A stretch of DNA of 64,000 nt. Source: Ruminococcus_G sp964621905 (GTDB lineage Bacteria; Bacillota; Clostridia; Lachnospirales; Lachnospiraceae). Where the stretch lies: assembly GCA_964621905.1 (NCBI GenBank), contig CAZUNG010000003.1, positions 62,001 to 126,000 on the forward strand, given 5' to 3'. The position numbers and the translations under genes are program-made. Numbering within the stretch: the first letter of the stretch is position 1; each line of letters begins with the position of its first letter. Positions 52,789 through 62,126 of the stretch are shown here, in pieces. Below the pieces are notes generated by a model. That model was not told the DNA's origin. It made no database searches and worked only from the letters and a program-made list of their open reading frames with translations.

Positions 52789-53090
52789 TATTCCACCTCC
52801 TGTAAATCAAGGATTAGACTTTCAATTTCCTTGCAGATTTCTAAAGCAGAATGTTCATACTTAGCACATTTCTGAAAGCTATTATGGACAGAGTAAAGGG
52901 TATTCAATAGTTCCCAAAACTCTTTTGCAGGTTTCGCCTTCGGCATTTTCCCTTTGCAAAGCTGACGGATAAACTCCGATTGTGACAGTCCACACGCTGC
53001 CGCACAGCGTTTCAATTCTTCATTTTCTTCTTCGGTTAAGCGTACTTTGATACGCACTTTTTTATTGTTTTCTTTGTTCAAAAATATCAT
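52788..53090 (-). CDS. MobC-like relaxosome protein
   Basis: A 100-residue protein with an N-terminal ribbon-helix-helix region (VRLTEEENEELKRCAAACGLSQSEFIRQLCKG) and a helical C-terminus, as in MobC accessory proteins. It probably binds near oriT and helps the relaxase open the strands. It starts the mobilization operon. The preceding noncoding stretch has several hairpins that could be its binding site. Confidence 0.88.
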   Translation of the reverse strand: MIFLNKENNKKVRIKVRLTEEENEELKRCAAACGLSQSEFIRQLCKGKMPKAKPAKEFWELLNTLYSVHNSFQKCAKYEHSALEICKEIESLILDLQEVE

Positions 53091-53125
53091 CTCCGTTCTT
53101 GTGTTTTATCGTTTTGCAGGGTCAT

Positions 53126-53193
53126 AGGGCGGCACGCCCTGAGTTAGTCCACACGCCTTCAGGCTGTGGATTGGGATTGTGGGGTCACAATCC
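53126..53193. other. Candidate origin of transfer (oriT)
   Basis: Three hairpins follow each other just upstream of mobC: AGGGCG/CGCCCT (53126-53140), CCACA..GCC/GGC.GTGG (53149-53169) and GGATTGTG/CACAATCC (53174-53193, 8 bp perfect with loop GGGT). A cluster of hairpins next to mobC is typical for oriT. The nick site itself cannot be read. Confidence 0.55.
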
Positions 53194-53759
53194 GATGCTC
53201 GCTATTCCTGTGGACATCGTATTTCTCCTTGCCGTTCTATCCGAATGTCGTTCCTGCCCCTATTATTTTAGCGGTGTTGTCTCGCTTACTCCCGAAAGAG
53301 AGGTCGTTGCAAAATCATATCCCATTCAGACGGTCATTCAGTTGTTAATCGGCAAAACAAAAAAAGCCGATACACAGAGACATCAAAAATCGGCGGGAGA
53401 TTTTCTCTCGCTTCAAAATGATGTTCTATGTAACGGCTTTGAAATTCAAAGACGGGACTGTTTGTTCATCCATTCACTCGCTGACAGTACCCAAAAGCAT
53501 AGAGTGCCGATGGCGGTATTTTCTCTTAGCATACCGCAGGCATTGGGCGGTCTTACACCGCATTCCTAATCGAAACATCTTGTATTTAGTTGTAGCCCTC
53601 TTTCAAAAGAGATTTTATTATACCAAAACCCACGCCGAAAATCAAGTTTTTGGTGAGGTTCTGTATAGTTTTTGCAAAAGCAGGGCATACTATTTTGTTA
53701 CACTATCTGTCGAACACTCTATTATCGGCAAATATATGTTAAAATGATTTTGAAGCACA
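53194..53759. other. Noncoding stretch between mob genes and defence operon
   Basis: About 570 bases without a convincing gene. Open frames on the plus strand (53099-53569, 53418-53747) lack ribosome sites, have no recognisable domain and run through the oriT hairpins. A small stem ATCGGC/GCCGAT lies at about 53349-53373 around an A-rich loop. It may include remains of lost genes, or leader sequence for the next operon. Confidence 0.5.
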
Positions 53760-53788
53760 TTGTAATTATTCCGATATTGTGATATACT
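53760..53788 (+). promoter_or_regulatory. Promoter of the defence operon
   Basis: TTGTAA (53760-53765), 17-base spacer, TATACT (53783-53788), 41 bases before the Fic ATG. It is the only good promoter match upstream of the five cargo genes, which have little space between them. Confidence 0.6.
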
Positions 53789-53828
53789 AAATTTATATAA
53801 GTAGCCCTCAAATCAGGAGGTATGAAAG

Positions 53829-54752
53829 ATGGAATATTTAACAGTTACACAGGCGGCGGAAAAATGGGGTATCTCTACCCGTCGTGTTCGTTTGCTTTGT
53901 GCCAATGGTGAAATTGACGGAGTTATCCGCAAAGGAAAATTATATATGATACCTGCAGAAACAGAAAAACCGTTGGATAAACGAAAATTGCCTAACAAAA
54001 GAAAACGCGGCAGATTCGCAGATATACTAACTGAAATTGATATTAAAAAAGTTAAACTTGACGATATGCGTCCGCTTACTGCAGGCGAAACACAGCGTTT
54101 GCGTGATGAATTTATGGTTGACTTCACCTATAATTCAAACGCTATAGAAGGCAACACGCTTACTTTGAAAGAGACCGCTATGGTGCTTGAAGGGATGACG
54201 ATAGACCGCAAGCCTTTGAAAGATCATCTTGAAGCTGTCGGACACCGTGACGCATTCCTTTATATTGAAGATATTGCACAAAATAAGACAAGGTTGAGAG
54301 ATACGGAAATCAAGGCGATTCATTCGTTGGTACTAATGAATAGACCTGAAGATAAAGGAGTTTACCGCCGTATTCCTGTCACAATTGCAGGTGCATATAC
54401 CGAACCGGTACAACCATTTCTCATTGAGCCGAAATTGACGGAGTTACTTGCCGAAAATGAAGAGCGTAAAAAGACAATGCATCCGATTGAACGCATTGCC
54501 TGTTTTCACCTTGAATTTGAGGGAATACATCCTTTTATAGACGGTAACGGCAGAACAGGTCGATTGATTTTAAATCTTGAGCTTATTCGTAATGGCTATC
54601 CCGCAATCAATGTGAAGTTTACTGACCGTAAACGCTATTATGATGCTTTTGATGCATTTTATCGTGACGGCAAAGCAGACGATATGGTGTTACTTGTTGC
54701 AGAGTATGTAAACGAACGCCTTGACCGATATTTAGAAATTGTGAAAGAGTAA
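53829..54752 (+). CDS. Fic family protein with N-terminal helix-turn-helix
   Basis: A 307-residue protein. The N-terminal 45 residues form a MerR-like or excisionase-like DNA-binding helix-turn-helix (TVTQAAEKWGISTRRVRLL). The Fic core has the full active-site loop HPFIDGNGRTGR (about 234-245), expected to transfer AMP from ATP to a target hydroxyl. An inhibitory helix motif SNAIEGN (S/TxxxEG, about 103-109) precedes the core, so activity is probably self-restrained. AGGAGG lies 8 bases before ATG 53829. It is the first gene of the defence operon and may regulate it or act as a toxin-like effector (inference). Confidence 0.9.
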   Translation: MEYLTVTQAAEKWGISTRRVRLLCANGEIDGVIRKGKLYMIPAETEKPLDKRKLPNKRKRGRFADILTEIDIKKVKLDDMRPLTAGETQRLRDEFMVDFTYNSNAIEGNTLTLKETAMVLEGMTIDRKPLKDHLEAVGHRDAFLYIEDIAQNKTRLRDTEIKAIHSLVLMNRPEDKGVYRRIPVTIAGAYTEPVQPFLIEPKLTELLAENEERKKTMHPIERIACFHLEFEGIHPFIDGNGRTGRLILNLELIRNGYPAINVKFTDRKRYYDAFDAFYRDGKADDMVLLVAEYVNERLDRYLEIVKE

Positions 54753-54771
54753 AAGTATTAGGAGAAACAAA

Positions 54772-56403
54772 ATGAGTACAAATATATCAAAACAAAAGCG
54801 TGAGGACTTGCTGAATAAAATCAAAGAAATCCGAGCCTTTATTTCTGCTGCACCGCAGGATGAGAATGCAGGTAATCTGCTTTCCTATCTTTCCGATTTG
54901 GAGAAAGAGGTAAACGGCAAGAAATACGGACTTGTATTTGAGGAGCACCGTGAGGAAATCGACGAAGTGCTGGATACCCATACCCCGGTACTGACGGAAG
55001 ATAAAGACTTGTTCATTGATAATGGTGGACAGATGAATTTTCTTATCGAGGGAGATAATCTTACTTCACTAAAGTTGCTTGAAAAGACACACAAGGGTAA
55101 AATTGACCTTATCTATATTGATCCGCCGTACAATACGGGAGCAAAAGACTTTGTATATGATGATGCGTTTGTTGATACCACTGATGGTTTTAACCATAGT
55201 AAATGGCTGTCATTTATGAAACAACGCCTCACGCTGTCGAAAAGGTTACTTGCACCCTATGGAACGATTTTTATGTCCATAGATGACAATGAATTTTCCC
55301 AGTTAAAACTATTGTGTGATGAGGTCTTTGGCGAAAACAATTGTGTAGGCACAATCCTATGGAAAAAGAAAACGAACGGTAATAATATGGGGTGGCTTCC
55401 TCCTGTACACGATTACATATTGTGCTACTCAAAAGAAATTGAAAAAATATATGACTTAGGCTTTGAAGTTTCAGAAGAAGATATTCTTAAAAATTATAGC
55501 AATCCCGACAATGATCCTCGTGGACCGTGGACAACTACAGACTTATCAGCAAATCATAAAGGACCGTATTTTCCTGTTACCAATCCAAAAACTGGAGATG
55601 TTCATTATCCTCCTGACGGAAGATATTGGGTGTTTAACGAGCAGGAAATACAGCGAAGGATAGCCGATGGAAGAATCATTTTTGGTAAAAGTGGAACCGC
55701 AAGACCGGTGCAACGAGTTTTTGCGAAAGATCGAAAATTTTCAAAACGCAAAGCGGAATCTTGGTGGGATAATCACGGAATGAATGCCGATGCAACACAA
55801 GAATTAAAAGATATTTTTGGTATCGCAAAAGTGTTTACACATCCCAAACCGACCCAACTCATCAAGGATATTGTGACGATGTCCTGTAGTAAAACTGCAA
55901 CTATTCTCGACTTTTTTGCAGGCTCCGGTACTACAGGACACGCTGTGATGAAACTAAATGCCGAAGATGGCGGCAATCGTAAATTTATCCTTTGTACCAA
56001 TAATGAAAATAATATTTGCCGTGATGTTACATATGAGCGTATCAAGCGTGTGATTGACAAAGATGGGTACACCGCAAGTCTTAAATATTATAAGGTTGAC
56101 TATGTTCCCATTTCCGATCGTATGTATTACGAATATGCGGACGAGTTGTTAAAGCATATCCGTGAACTTGTTGAACTTGAAAACGGCGTGAATTTCACGG
56201 GTAATGCAGAAATTGCTATCGTGCTGACCGAAGAAGAACTTGATGATTTTATGACAAATATCGAAGCCTACGGCAAGTGCCACAAACTGTATATGGGGCA
56301 CGATTTGCTGCCCGATGAGGAACAGGAACAGTCCCTTGCTGACCACGGTATCGAAATCAATATCATTCCCGACTACTATTATCGGGATTTACAGGAGGTG
56401 TAA
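54772..56403 (+). CDS. mod: Type III DNA methyltransferase subunit (Mod)
   Basis: A 543-residue N6-adenine methyltransferase of the beta class: DPPY (residues 117-120) comes before the SAM-binding DFFAGSGTTGHAV (about 380). The middle holds the target-recognition domain. It forms a complex with Res, methylates one strand of an asymmetric site and guides cleavage. The recognition sequence cannot be read. It begins 20 bases after the Fic stop and ends 3 bases before the Res start. The family is also annotated as site-specific DNA-methyltransferase. Confidence 0.93.
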   Translation: MSTNISKQKREDLLNKIKEIRAFISAAPQDENAGNLLSYLSDLEKEVNGKKYGLVFEEHREEIDEVLDTHTPVLTEDKDLFIDNGGQMNFLIEGDNLTSLKLLEKTHKGKIDLIYIDPPYNTGAKDFVYDDAFVDTTDGFNHSKWLSFMKQRLTLSKRLLAPYGTIFMSIDDNEFSQLKLLCDEVFGENNCVGTILWKKKTNGNNMGWLPPVHDYILCYSKEIEKIYDLGFEVSEEDILKNYSNPDNDPRGPWTTTDLSANHKGPYFPVTNPKTGDVHYPPDGRYWVFNEQEIQRRIADGRIIFGKSGTARPVQRVFAKDRKFSKRKAESWWDNHGMNADATQELKDIFGIAKVFTHPKPTQLIKDIVTMSCSKTATILDFFAGSGTTGHAVMKLNAEDGGNRKFILCTNNENNICRDVTYERIKRVIDKDGYTASLKYYKVDYVPISDRMYYEYADELLKHIRELVELENGVNFTGNAEIAIVLTEEELDDFMTNIEAYGKCHKLYMGHDLLPDEEQEQSLADHGIEINIIPDYYYRDLQEV

Positions 56404-56406
56404 GCG

Positions 56407-58593
56407 GTGCAACTGAAAAACTTTCAATTATCGGCTGTAAAATCGCTTTTTGAGGCGATGGAAAAGCCTGCCCGTGACATTATTCTAAAAAGCCCTACGG
56501 GCAGCGGAAAGACAATTATTCTTACATATTTTATGCACCAGTATGTGCAATCCTACTGCCATACCGTGTTTGTATGGCTCACCCCCGGCAAGGGCAATTT
56601 GGAGGAGCAGAGCAAGGAAAAAATGGATAAGTATATTCACGCTGCTCAGACAAAGCTGCTCTCCGATGTAATGACGGGCGGCTTTGAAGAAAACGATAAC
56701 TGTTTCATCAACTGGGAAAAGCTAACAAAAAAGGGCAACAACGCCCTGAAAGACAGCGAACGCACCAACTTCTTAGAGCATATTGAACACGCTCTGAACG
56801 CCGGTTTACATTTTATTGTTATTGTGGACGAAAGCCATCAGAACAACACGGTGAAGGCGGATGAAATCATCCAGTATTTCCATACGGACAAAATCATTCG
56901 TTGCTCCGCTACGCCGAAAGGGATTAAAAATGCGGAAATCATAGAAATTCCTGAAGCGGATGTTATTGCCGAGGGACTTATCAAGAAAATGCTTATAATT
57001 AATGAGGATTTTCCCCAGCAGGTAGAAATGGAGAATGCAACCAGCTATCTATTAAAACAGGCTTATGCTAAGCAGCGTGAAATCCGTGCGGAGTTTCTTT
57101 CCAATGGGAAGGATATTAATCCTTTGATCGTGGTGCAGATTCCAAACAAATCGGAGAAATTGCAGGACGATGTGGAACGCTGGTTTGAAACGCAGGGCGT
57201 AACCTATGAAAACGGTCAACTTGCGGTGTGGCTTTCTGATATGCACGAAAACTTGGAGGGCATTGAAAAAATCAATGCTCCCTCTGTTGCTGTTATTATC
57301 AAGCAAGCTGTTGCCACGGGATGGGACTGTCCGAGAGCCGCCATTTTGGTAAAGCTCCGTGACAATATGGATGAAACCTTTGAAATTCAGACCATCGGGC
57401 GCATTCGCCGTATGCCGGAGGCACACCACTACGGCAAAGATTTGCTGGATAGCTGTTATCTCTACACTTTCGATGAAAAATTCACCGCCGGTGTCAAGTT
57501 GAGTCTCGGCAAAGGGGCGTTAGAAGCAGCTACTCTGTTCCTTAAAAATGAGTATAAAGGCATCACCCTGACCTCCGAACAGAGAACAATGGTGACAGAT
57601 CACCGCAATCCTAAAAAGGCTATGCTCTCTGTAGCAAAGTATTTTGAAGAAAAATTCAAGACTGGATCGAACAAGACGGAGAACAAGGCACGCTTGCAGG
57701 CGGCGGGTTTTGAATTTAGCGCTGATATTCTGCGTCACACCCTTTCGGGTGAAACTGCAACCTTGAATTTTGCTTCGGCAGATATGAATACGGTCATCAT
57801 TACCGAAAGGCTAAATACCCACGATCACGGTCATATGTACCATCAGAAGGTGGGTAAAATCGGTATGGAGATTGGAATGGAATACAGCTATATGAATACG
57901 ATCATTCGTAAGTTATTTGATCGCAATTTTACATATAGCCGTAAAATCCTCGCAATGGAGCCGAGAGAAGTCTATGCATTTGTTATCAACAACGCCGATC
58001 TGCTACGCCATACGGTGCGTGAGGCGATGGCGGCGGAACTTGAACAGCTTACTCTTAATATTAACCAAGTATCAAAGGTGTCGTTCCATATTCCGCAATC
58101 CTGCCTGTTTACCTACGACGGTACAGCAAAAACACAGTTTGAAATGAAGAAAAATGTATATCAGGGCTACCTTTCCTCTGCGGAAGTCCGATCATCTTCG
58201 GAACGCAAATTCGAGAAATTCTGCGAAAAGTGTGATGCCGTGGAATGGGTATATAAAAATGGTGATAAAGGCAATGAGTATTTGTCCATCGTATATGCGG
58301 ATAATTCGGGCAAGCAAAAGAATTTTTATCCTGACTATATTATCAGTGTAAACGGTGAAATTTGGGTCGTGGAAACTAAGGGCGGCTTTGACCGTAGTGG
58401 CAATAGCCAAGATATTGACATTTTCACGCCGAAAAAATTCGCCGTGCTGAAAGATTATTTGGAACGCTACAGCTTAAATGGTGGCATTGTCCGCTATGAT
58501 GAAAAAAGTGAAGAACTGTGCATTTGTATGGACAGCTATTCCGAGGATATTAACAGCGATAGTTGGGTTGTGCTGAGTGATATTTTAAAGTGA
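56407..58593 (+). CDS. res: Type III restriction enzyme Res subunit
   Basis: A 728-residue helicase-nuclease. Walker A SPTGSGKT (about 29-36), DESH box in VDESHQN (about 141), motif III-like SATPKG, and motif VI with TIGRIRRMPEAHH. The C-terminus has a PD-(D/E)xK nuclease: FYPDYIISVNGEIWVVETKGG (about 641-661). It starts with GTG 56407, 3 bases after the Mod stop. Together with Mod it would cut DNA with two unmethylated inverted sites. It is shorter than classic EcoP1I Res (about 970), but the main motifs are present. Confidence 0.92.
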   Translation: MQLKNFQLSAVKSLFEAMEKPARDIILKSPTGSGKTIILTYFMHQYVQSYCHTVFVWLTPGKGNLEEQSKEKMDKYIHAAQTKLLSDVMTGGFEENDNCFINWEKLTKKGNNALKDSERTNFLEHIEHALNAGLHFIVIVDESHQNNTVKADEIIQYFHTDKIIRCSATPKGIKNAEIIEIPEADVIAEGLIKKMLIINEDFPQQVEMENATSYLLKQAYAKQREIRAEFLSNGKDINPLIVVQIPNKSEKLQDDVERWFETQGVTYENGQLAVWLSDMHENLEGIEKINAPSVAVIIKQAVATGWDCPRAAILVKLRDNMDETFEIQTIGRIRRMPEAHHYGKDLLDSCYLYTFDEKFTAGVKLSLGKGALEAATLFLKNEYKGITLTSEQRTMVTDHRNPKKAMLSVAKYFEEKFKTGSNKTENKARLQAAGFEFSADILRHTLSGETATLNFASADMNTVIITERLNTHDHGHMYHQKVGKIGMEIGMEYSYMNTIIRKLFDRNFTYSRKILAMEPREVYAFVINNADLLRHTVREAMAAELEQLTLNINQVSKVSFHIPQSCLFTYDGTAKTQFEMKKNVYQGYLSSAEVRSSSERKFEKFCEKCDAVEWVYKNGDKGNEYLSIVYADNSGKQKNFYPDYIISVNGEIWVVETKGGFDRSGNSQDIDIFTPKKFAVLKDYLERYSLNGGIVRYDEKSEELCICMDSYSEDINSDSWVVLSDILK

Positions 58594-58603
58594 GGTGAAA
58601 GTC

Positions 58604-59293
58604 TTGAAGATAACTGACCATAGGGTGCTAACCAAGTTTACTCCTGCAAAAGTTCAATTTTTCAGAATAGATCCTGAAGATATTTCAGCAACATTATCAG
58701 ATATTTTGCGTGCTCTTATGGACTTGTCTTGGCTCAGTAAATTCGATCAAGACTTTGAACAGAAAGCTTTTGCCTCCCGTGCAAAGAAAACTATTGATGA
58801 TATTAAAGAAAAGTTTGACAAATGCATTGGTGACAATGTCAGCAAAGATGCTGGTGAGTATGTAGTATCTGAATTAGCCAGAGAAACTATGGTATCGAAA
58901 TTGGACTATTTAGATATTCCTCTTGATGAACTTGTTGGTAAAAAGCGTTCTGGAAATCCTGGGTTTGATTTTCATTCACAGAATAAGATTACGGATACAG
59001 TTATTTTCGGTGAAGCGAAATATATTGCCACTACAACAGCGTATTCATCGGCATTGCCACAAATCGTTGATTTTATTAAAGATGGAAAAGATGTTGAAGA
59101 TCTTCCTGAATTAAAACCGTTCTGTACAATGTCAGCTTTGCAAAGGGCAGCCGATGGAAGAAAGGGGTTTTCTGCTGCGTTTTCAGCAAAAACTACCAAT
59201 ACAGATAGAATAATCGCTAATATCACGAAGCGCCCGGACTTTCAATCATTACTTCAATATGAAGAACTCATTTTGGTGGCGGTGGACTTATGA
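58604..59293 (+). CDS. hamA: HamA, DUF1837 nuclease of a Hachiman system
   Basis: A 229-residue protein of the DUF1837/HamA family. The nuclease-like core has GFDFH and, 14 residues later, FGEAKY, a D...E-x-K pattern of the PD-(D/E)xK fold. In the Hachiman defence system HamA is the effector nuclease, held by HamB. TTG 58604 is preferred because AGGTGA lies 6 bases upstream; GTG 58595, two bases after the Res stop, is the alternative. The stop overlaps the HamB ATG by 4 bases, so the two are coupled. The pairing with a following large helicase is the main evidence for the name. Confidence 0.88.
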   Translation: MKITDHRVLTKFTPAKVQFFRIDPEDISATLSDILRALMDLSWLSKFDQDFEQKAFASRAKKTIDDIKEKFDKCIGDNVSKDAGEYVVSELARETMVSKLDYLDIPLDELVGKKRSGNPGFDFHSQNKITDTVIFGEAKYIATTTAYSSALPQIVDFIKDGKDVEDLPELKPFCTMSALQRAADGRKGFSAAFSAKTTNTDRIIANITKRPDFQSLLQYEELILVAVDL

Positions 59294-61611
59294 ATACTGT
59301 CTTAGAAAAGGGCAATATCATTGCCAAAATCCGAAAAGGGGAAGATTTGGAGCAGATTATCGACTATGTCAAATCTGAGATTTATCAAAATGGACCCAAT
59401 AACTCGCTGGTTTTAGAAATAGTATCATATTTTAAACTGTTCCAACCAGAATTTTTCAAAAAGGACGAGCAAGAAATCATTGCCACGATGGGGCTGTTTT
59501 TCAAACAGCCCAAAATTGAAAGCCTTACAGGCTCAGTCTTTGAGATGTATCACCAGCAACTCAAGGATGAATTTGGCAATGACTATACGCCAATGCAAGC
59601 AGATATTCTCAAGAAGATACGAAATTTGCAGTATTTCAGCTTTTCAGCACCAACAAGTACGGGGAAATCATTTGTATTTCGACATCTTATTTCTGAATGT
59701 TCCAATGATGTGGTTGTCATCGTCCCCTCTAGAGCACTCATTAACGAGTACTACGACCGATTGAACAATCTTGTGGATCGAAAAACTGTAAATGTCCTGA
59801 CTTTTGTTGATAGGATTAATACAAAACACATTCACAGAAATATTTTCATACTGACACCTGAGCGTGCAAAAGAGCTGTTCAAAAATAAAGATTGGCTAAA
59901 AATTGATTTGATTCTGTTTGATGAAGCACAACTAAGCGATGAGCACTCGGTGCGTGGTCTCTATTTTGATAGTATTGTGAGGCGAGCACTAAAGTATTTT
60001 CCTGATGCAAAATTTGTTTTTGCACATCCGTTTGTTGAAAATCCTGAAGCACAATTACAGAAGAACGGCATTGAAACCATTGATACAACGGCAACATATA
60101 GCAATTATGAATTAAAAAATGTAGGACAGATTTTCTATACCCATGACACCACGAACCAAAAATTTTATCATTTCGGGAGTGATCCTGCAACGTTGGGAAA
60201 ACGAAAATTGGAAGCAAACTTTGATCCCATAGAATCAGCACTAAAAAAGGGGGGTAGTGTACTGATCTATGTACCAAAGTCACACATTTATAGTAAGCAG
60301 ATATATGGGCAATTTCAGAAGTATATTTCTATATGTCAACCAATTAATGATCCTACTGCAATAAAAATGATAGATGAGCTAAAGGAGTATATTGGTGCTT
60401 CAACAACTGATAAGTCGTTTTATAACTCTGATATGCTGGAAAAATTGAGATGTGGTATTGTTGTTCATCACGGTTCAATGCCATTGACAGCCCGTTTGAT
60501 ATTAGAGCATTTTACGCAGCAGGGCTTCTGTAAAATCTGTTTTGCTACTTCTACACTGGAGCAGGGAATCAATATGCCATTCGATGTGGTTTATCTTGAC
60601 CGCTTCGAGGAAAGTAAGGCACTGTCTGTTAAAAATCTGATTGGTAGAGCCGGTCGCTCTACCAACAAACCTGTATTTGATTTTGGTAGCGTCATTTTAC
60701 GACCAAATGCAATGAGTAGATTCCGAAAAGTGTACCGCAAGAAAAATACTCTTTCGTCAAAATCTCGATTAGATACAACAGACGATAAAATTGATGAGAA
60801 ATATGAGGAGTACAAAGAAGCAATCAAAACAGGGGAATTTTCTGACGAGTATAATCTTACAAATAAAGATCTTGAGAAATTAAAGTCAGATAGCGTTACT
60901 ACGGTAGTCCCTACATTGTTAGATATGATGTTTACTGATGCAGGGTTTGTGTTGCCTAATGCAGTAGCAAAAGAGGTGTATGAGGACTTTCAGTGCTTAT
61001 ACAAGCAGTACTTAGGTCGAGAACTAACCGCAGCAGAAAAATTCGTTTTTGATTCTGCCATCAAAATAATGATATGGAAAGTGCACGGCAAAACATTTAG
61101 TAAGATTTGTCAAGAGAGATATGCTTATGTTTCCAATGTTACCCAACGGCGATTACTGTCACGAGCAGGTCAACAAGCTCGTGCTGATAGCCTGACAGTT
61201 CGATATATTGCAGGTTATAGTGATATCCCTGATAAAGAATTGCGTACTTTCCCCTTATTCCCTGCCGCAACAAAGGGTAAAGATGTCGATTACGACCGTA
61301 TTGTTTATGATACATATGATTTTCTCGATAAACTTATAGGGTTTAAGCTGAGCGATTTGTTCTATGCGATTTTCCATCAGTATTATCTTGCGTATCAAGA
61401 CGATCGTGCTGAAAGATTAGCAAAGTACATCAAATATGGAACAGAAGACTCAACTGAAATATGGATGTTACGATATGGATTTTCTTTCGAAGAAATCGAA
61501 TGGTTGAAGCCTTGTGTTGAAAGCATTGATCAAATGGAAATTAAATTTAACGAAAAAATTGAAAATCTCAGTGATGCTCAGAAAAGTAGTATTTCAAAAT
61601 TTATTTTTTAA
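59290..61611 (+). CDS. hamB: HamB, helicase of a Hachiman system
   Basis: A 773-residue superfamily 2 helicase. Motif I APTSTGKS (120-127), motif II DEAQ (211-214), the CFATSTLEQGINMPFDVV region (motif V) and motif VI GRAGRST are intact. A long C-terminal helical region follows. In Hachiman, HamB senses aberrant DNA and releases HamA, which degrades DNA without much specificity and stops phage spread. It is the last gene of the defence operon and ends before a strong bidirectional terminator. ATG overlaps the HamA stop. Confidence 0.9.
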   Translation: MNTVLEKGNIIAKIRKGEDLEQIIDYVKSEIYQNGPNNSLVLEIVSYFKLFQPEFFKKDEQEIIATMGLFFKQPKIESLTGSVFEMYHQQLKDEFGNDYTPMQADILKKIRNLQYFSFSAPTSTGKSFVFRHLISECSNDVVVIVPSRALINEYYDRLNNLVDRKTVNVLTFVDRINTKHIHRNIFILTPERAKELFKNKDWLKIDLILFDEAQLSDEHSVRGLYFDSIVRRALKYFPDAKFVFAHPFVENPEAQLQKNGIETIDTTATYSNYELKNVGQIFYTHDTTNQKFYHFGSDPATLGKRKLEANFDPIESALKKGGSVLIYVPKSHIYSKQIYGQFQKYISICQPINDPTAIKMIDELKEYIGASTTDKSFYNSDMLEKLRCGIVVHHGSMPLTARLILEHFTQQGFCKICFATSTLEQGINMPFDVVYLDRFEESKALSVKNLIGRAGRSTNKPVFDFGSVILRPNAMSRFRKVYRKKNTLSSKSRLDTTDDKIDEKYEEYKEAIKTGEFSDEYNLTNKDLEKLKSDSVTTVVPTLLDMMFTDAGFVLPNAVAKEVYEDFQCLYKQYLGRELTAAEKFVFDSAIKIMIWKVHGKTFSKICQERYAYVSNVTQRRLLSRAGQQARADSLTVRYIAGYSDIPDKELRTFPLFPAATKGKDVDYDRIVYDTYDFLDKLIGFKLSDLFYAIFHQYYLAYQDDRAERLAKYIKYGTEDSTEIWMLRYGFSFEEIEWLKPCVESIDQMEIKFNEKIENLSDAQKSSISKFIF

Positions 61612-61654
61612 AATTATATAAGTTTTGAGAATATCTCACAATGTGTAATTGAAC

Positions 61655-61696
61655 TTAGAACGGCGGCAAGAATTTCTTCCTGCCGCCGTTCTAAAT
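61655..61696. terminator. Bidirectional terminator
   Basis: TTAGAACGGCGGCA (61655-61668) pairs perfectly with TGCCGCCGTTCTAA (61681-61694). It separates the end of hamB from the convergent tnpV. T-runs are modest on both sides, but the 14-bp GC-rich stem is strong. Confidence 0.8.
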
Positions 61697-62076
61697 TAGT
61701 TGTAAATTATATCGTGATTCACGATTTCTGTTGCTCTGCTTTGGATGTTATTCATTCGTGTAACCCACTCCATTTGATTATTCGCTTTTAGCTGCTCGGT
61801 CACACCCTCTCGCTCTGCCATCTGCTTTACCAGCTGAAAAAGCATATCTTCAGCCTGCTTGTTAATGTCAGCAAGGTAACCATATAGCTTACCGTTTGTT
61901 AGTAAATTGGTGTAGAACACCTTTCTGTGCTGCTTGATGTGCCGTAGGTGTCGTTGTCCCCATATACCGATAGCATTTGTGTCATTTTCATTTGGTAGGA
62001 CAAGGTTGGGTAAATAATAATCGCCTTGTAGAGTGTAACTGATACCTGTTTTTTCATCAATGTAATGCTGTTTCAT
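61696..62076 (-). CDS. TnpV family transposon-encoded protein
   Basis: A 126-residue protein that I recognise as TnpV of Tn4451-type mobilizable elements: it starts MKQHYIDEKTGISYTLQGDYYLPN and contains GIWGQRHLRHIKQHRKVFYTNLLTNGKLYGYLADI. It is charged, helical and of unknown function. TGGAGG precedes the ATG on the minus strand. It is the gene nearest the right end, the usual place for tnpV. Confidence 0.88.
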   Translation of the reverse strand: MKQHYIDEKTGISYTLQGDYYLPNLVLPNENDTNAIGIWGQRHLRHIKQHRKVFYTNLLTNGKLYGYLADINKQAEDMLFQLVKQMAEREGVTEQLKANNQMEWVTRMNNIQSRATEIVNHDIIYN

Positions 62077-62126
62077 TTTTGTAATCCTCCAATATGATTG
62101 ATTTTCCTACAATCCAATCATTCTGA

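Noticed and set aside
53099..53747. Two open frames on the plus strand between mobC and the Fic gene
   Set aside because: No ribosome sites, no recognisable domain, unlikely composition, and the first runs through the oriT hairpins.
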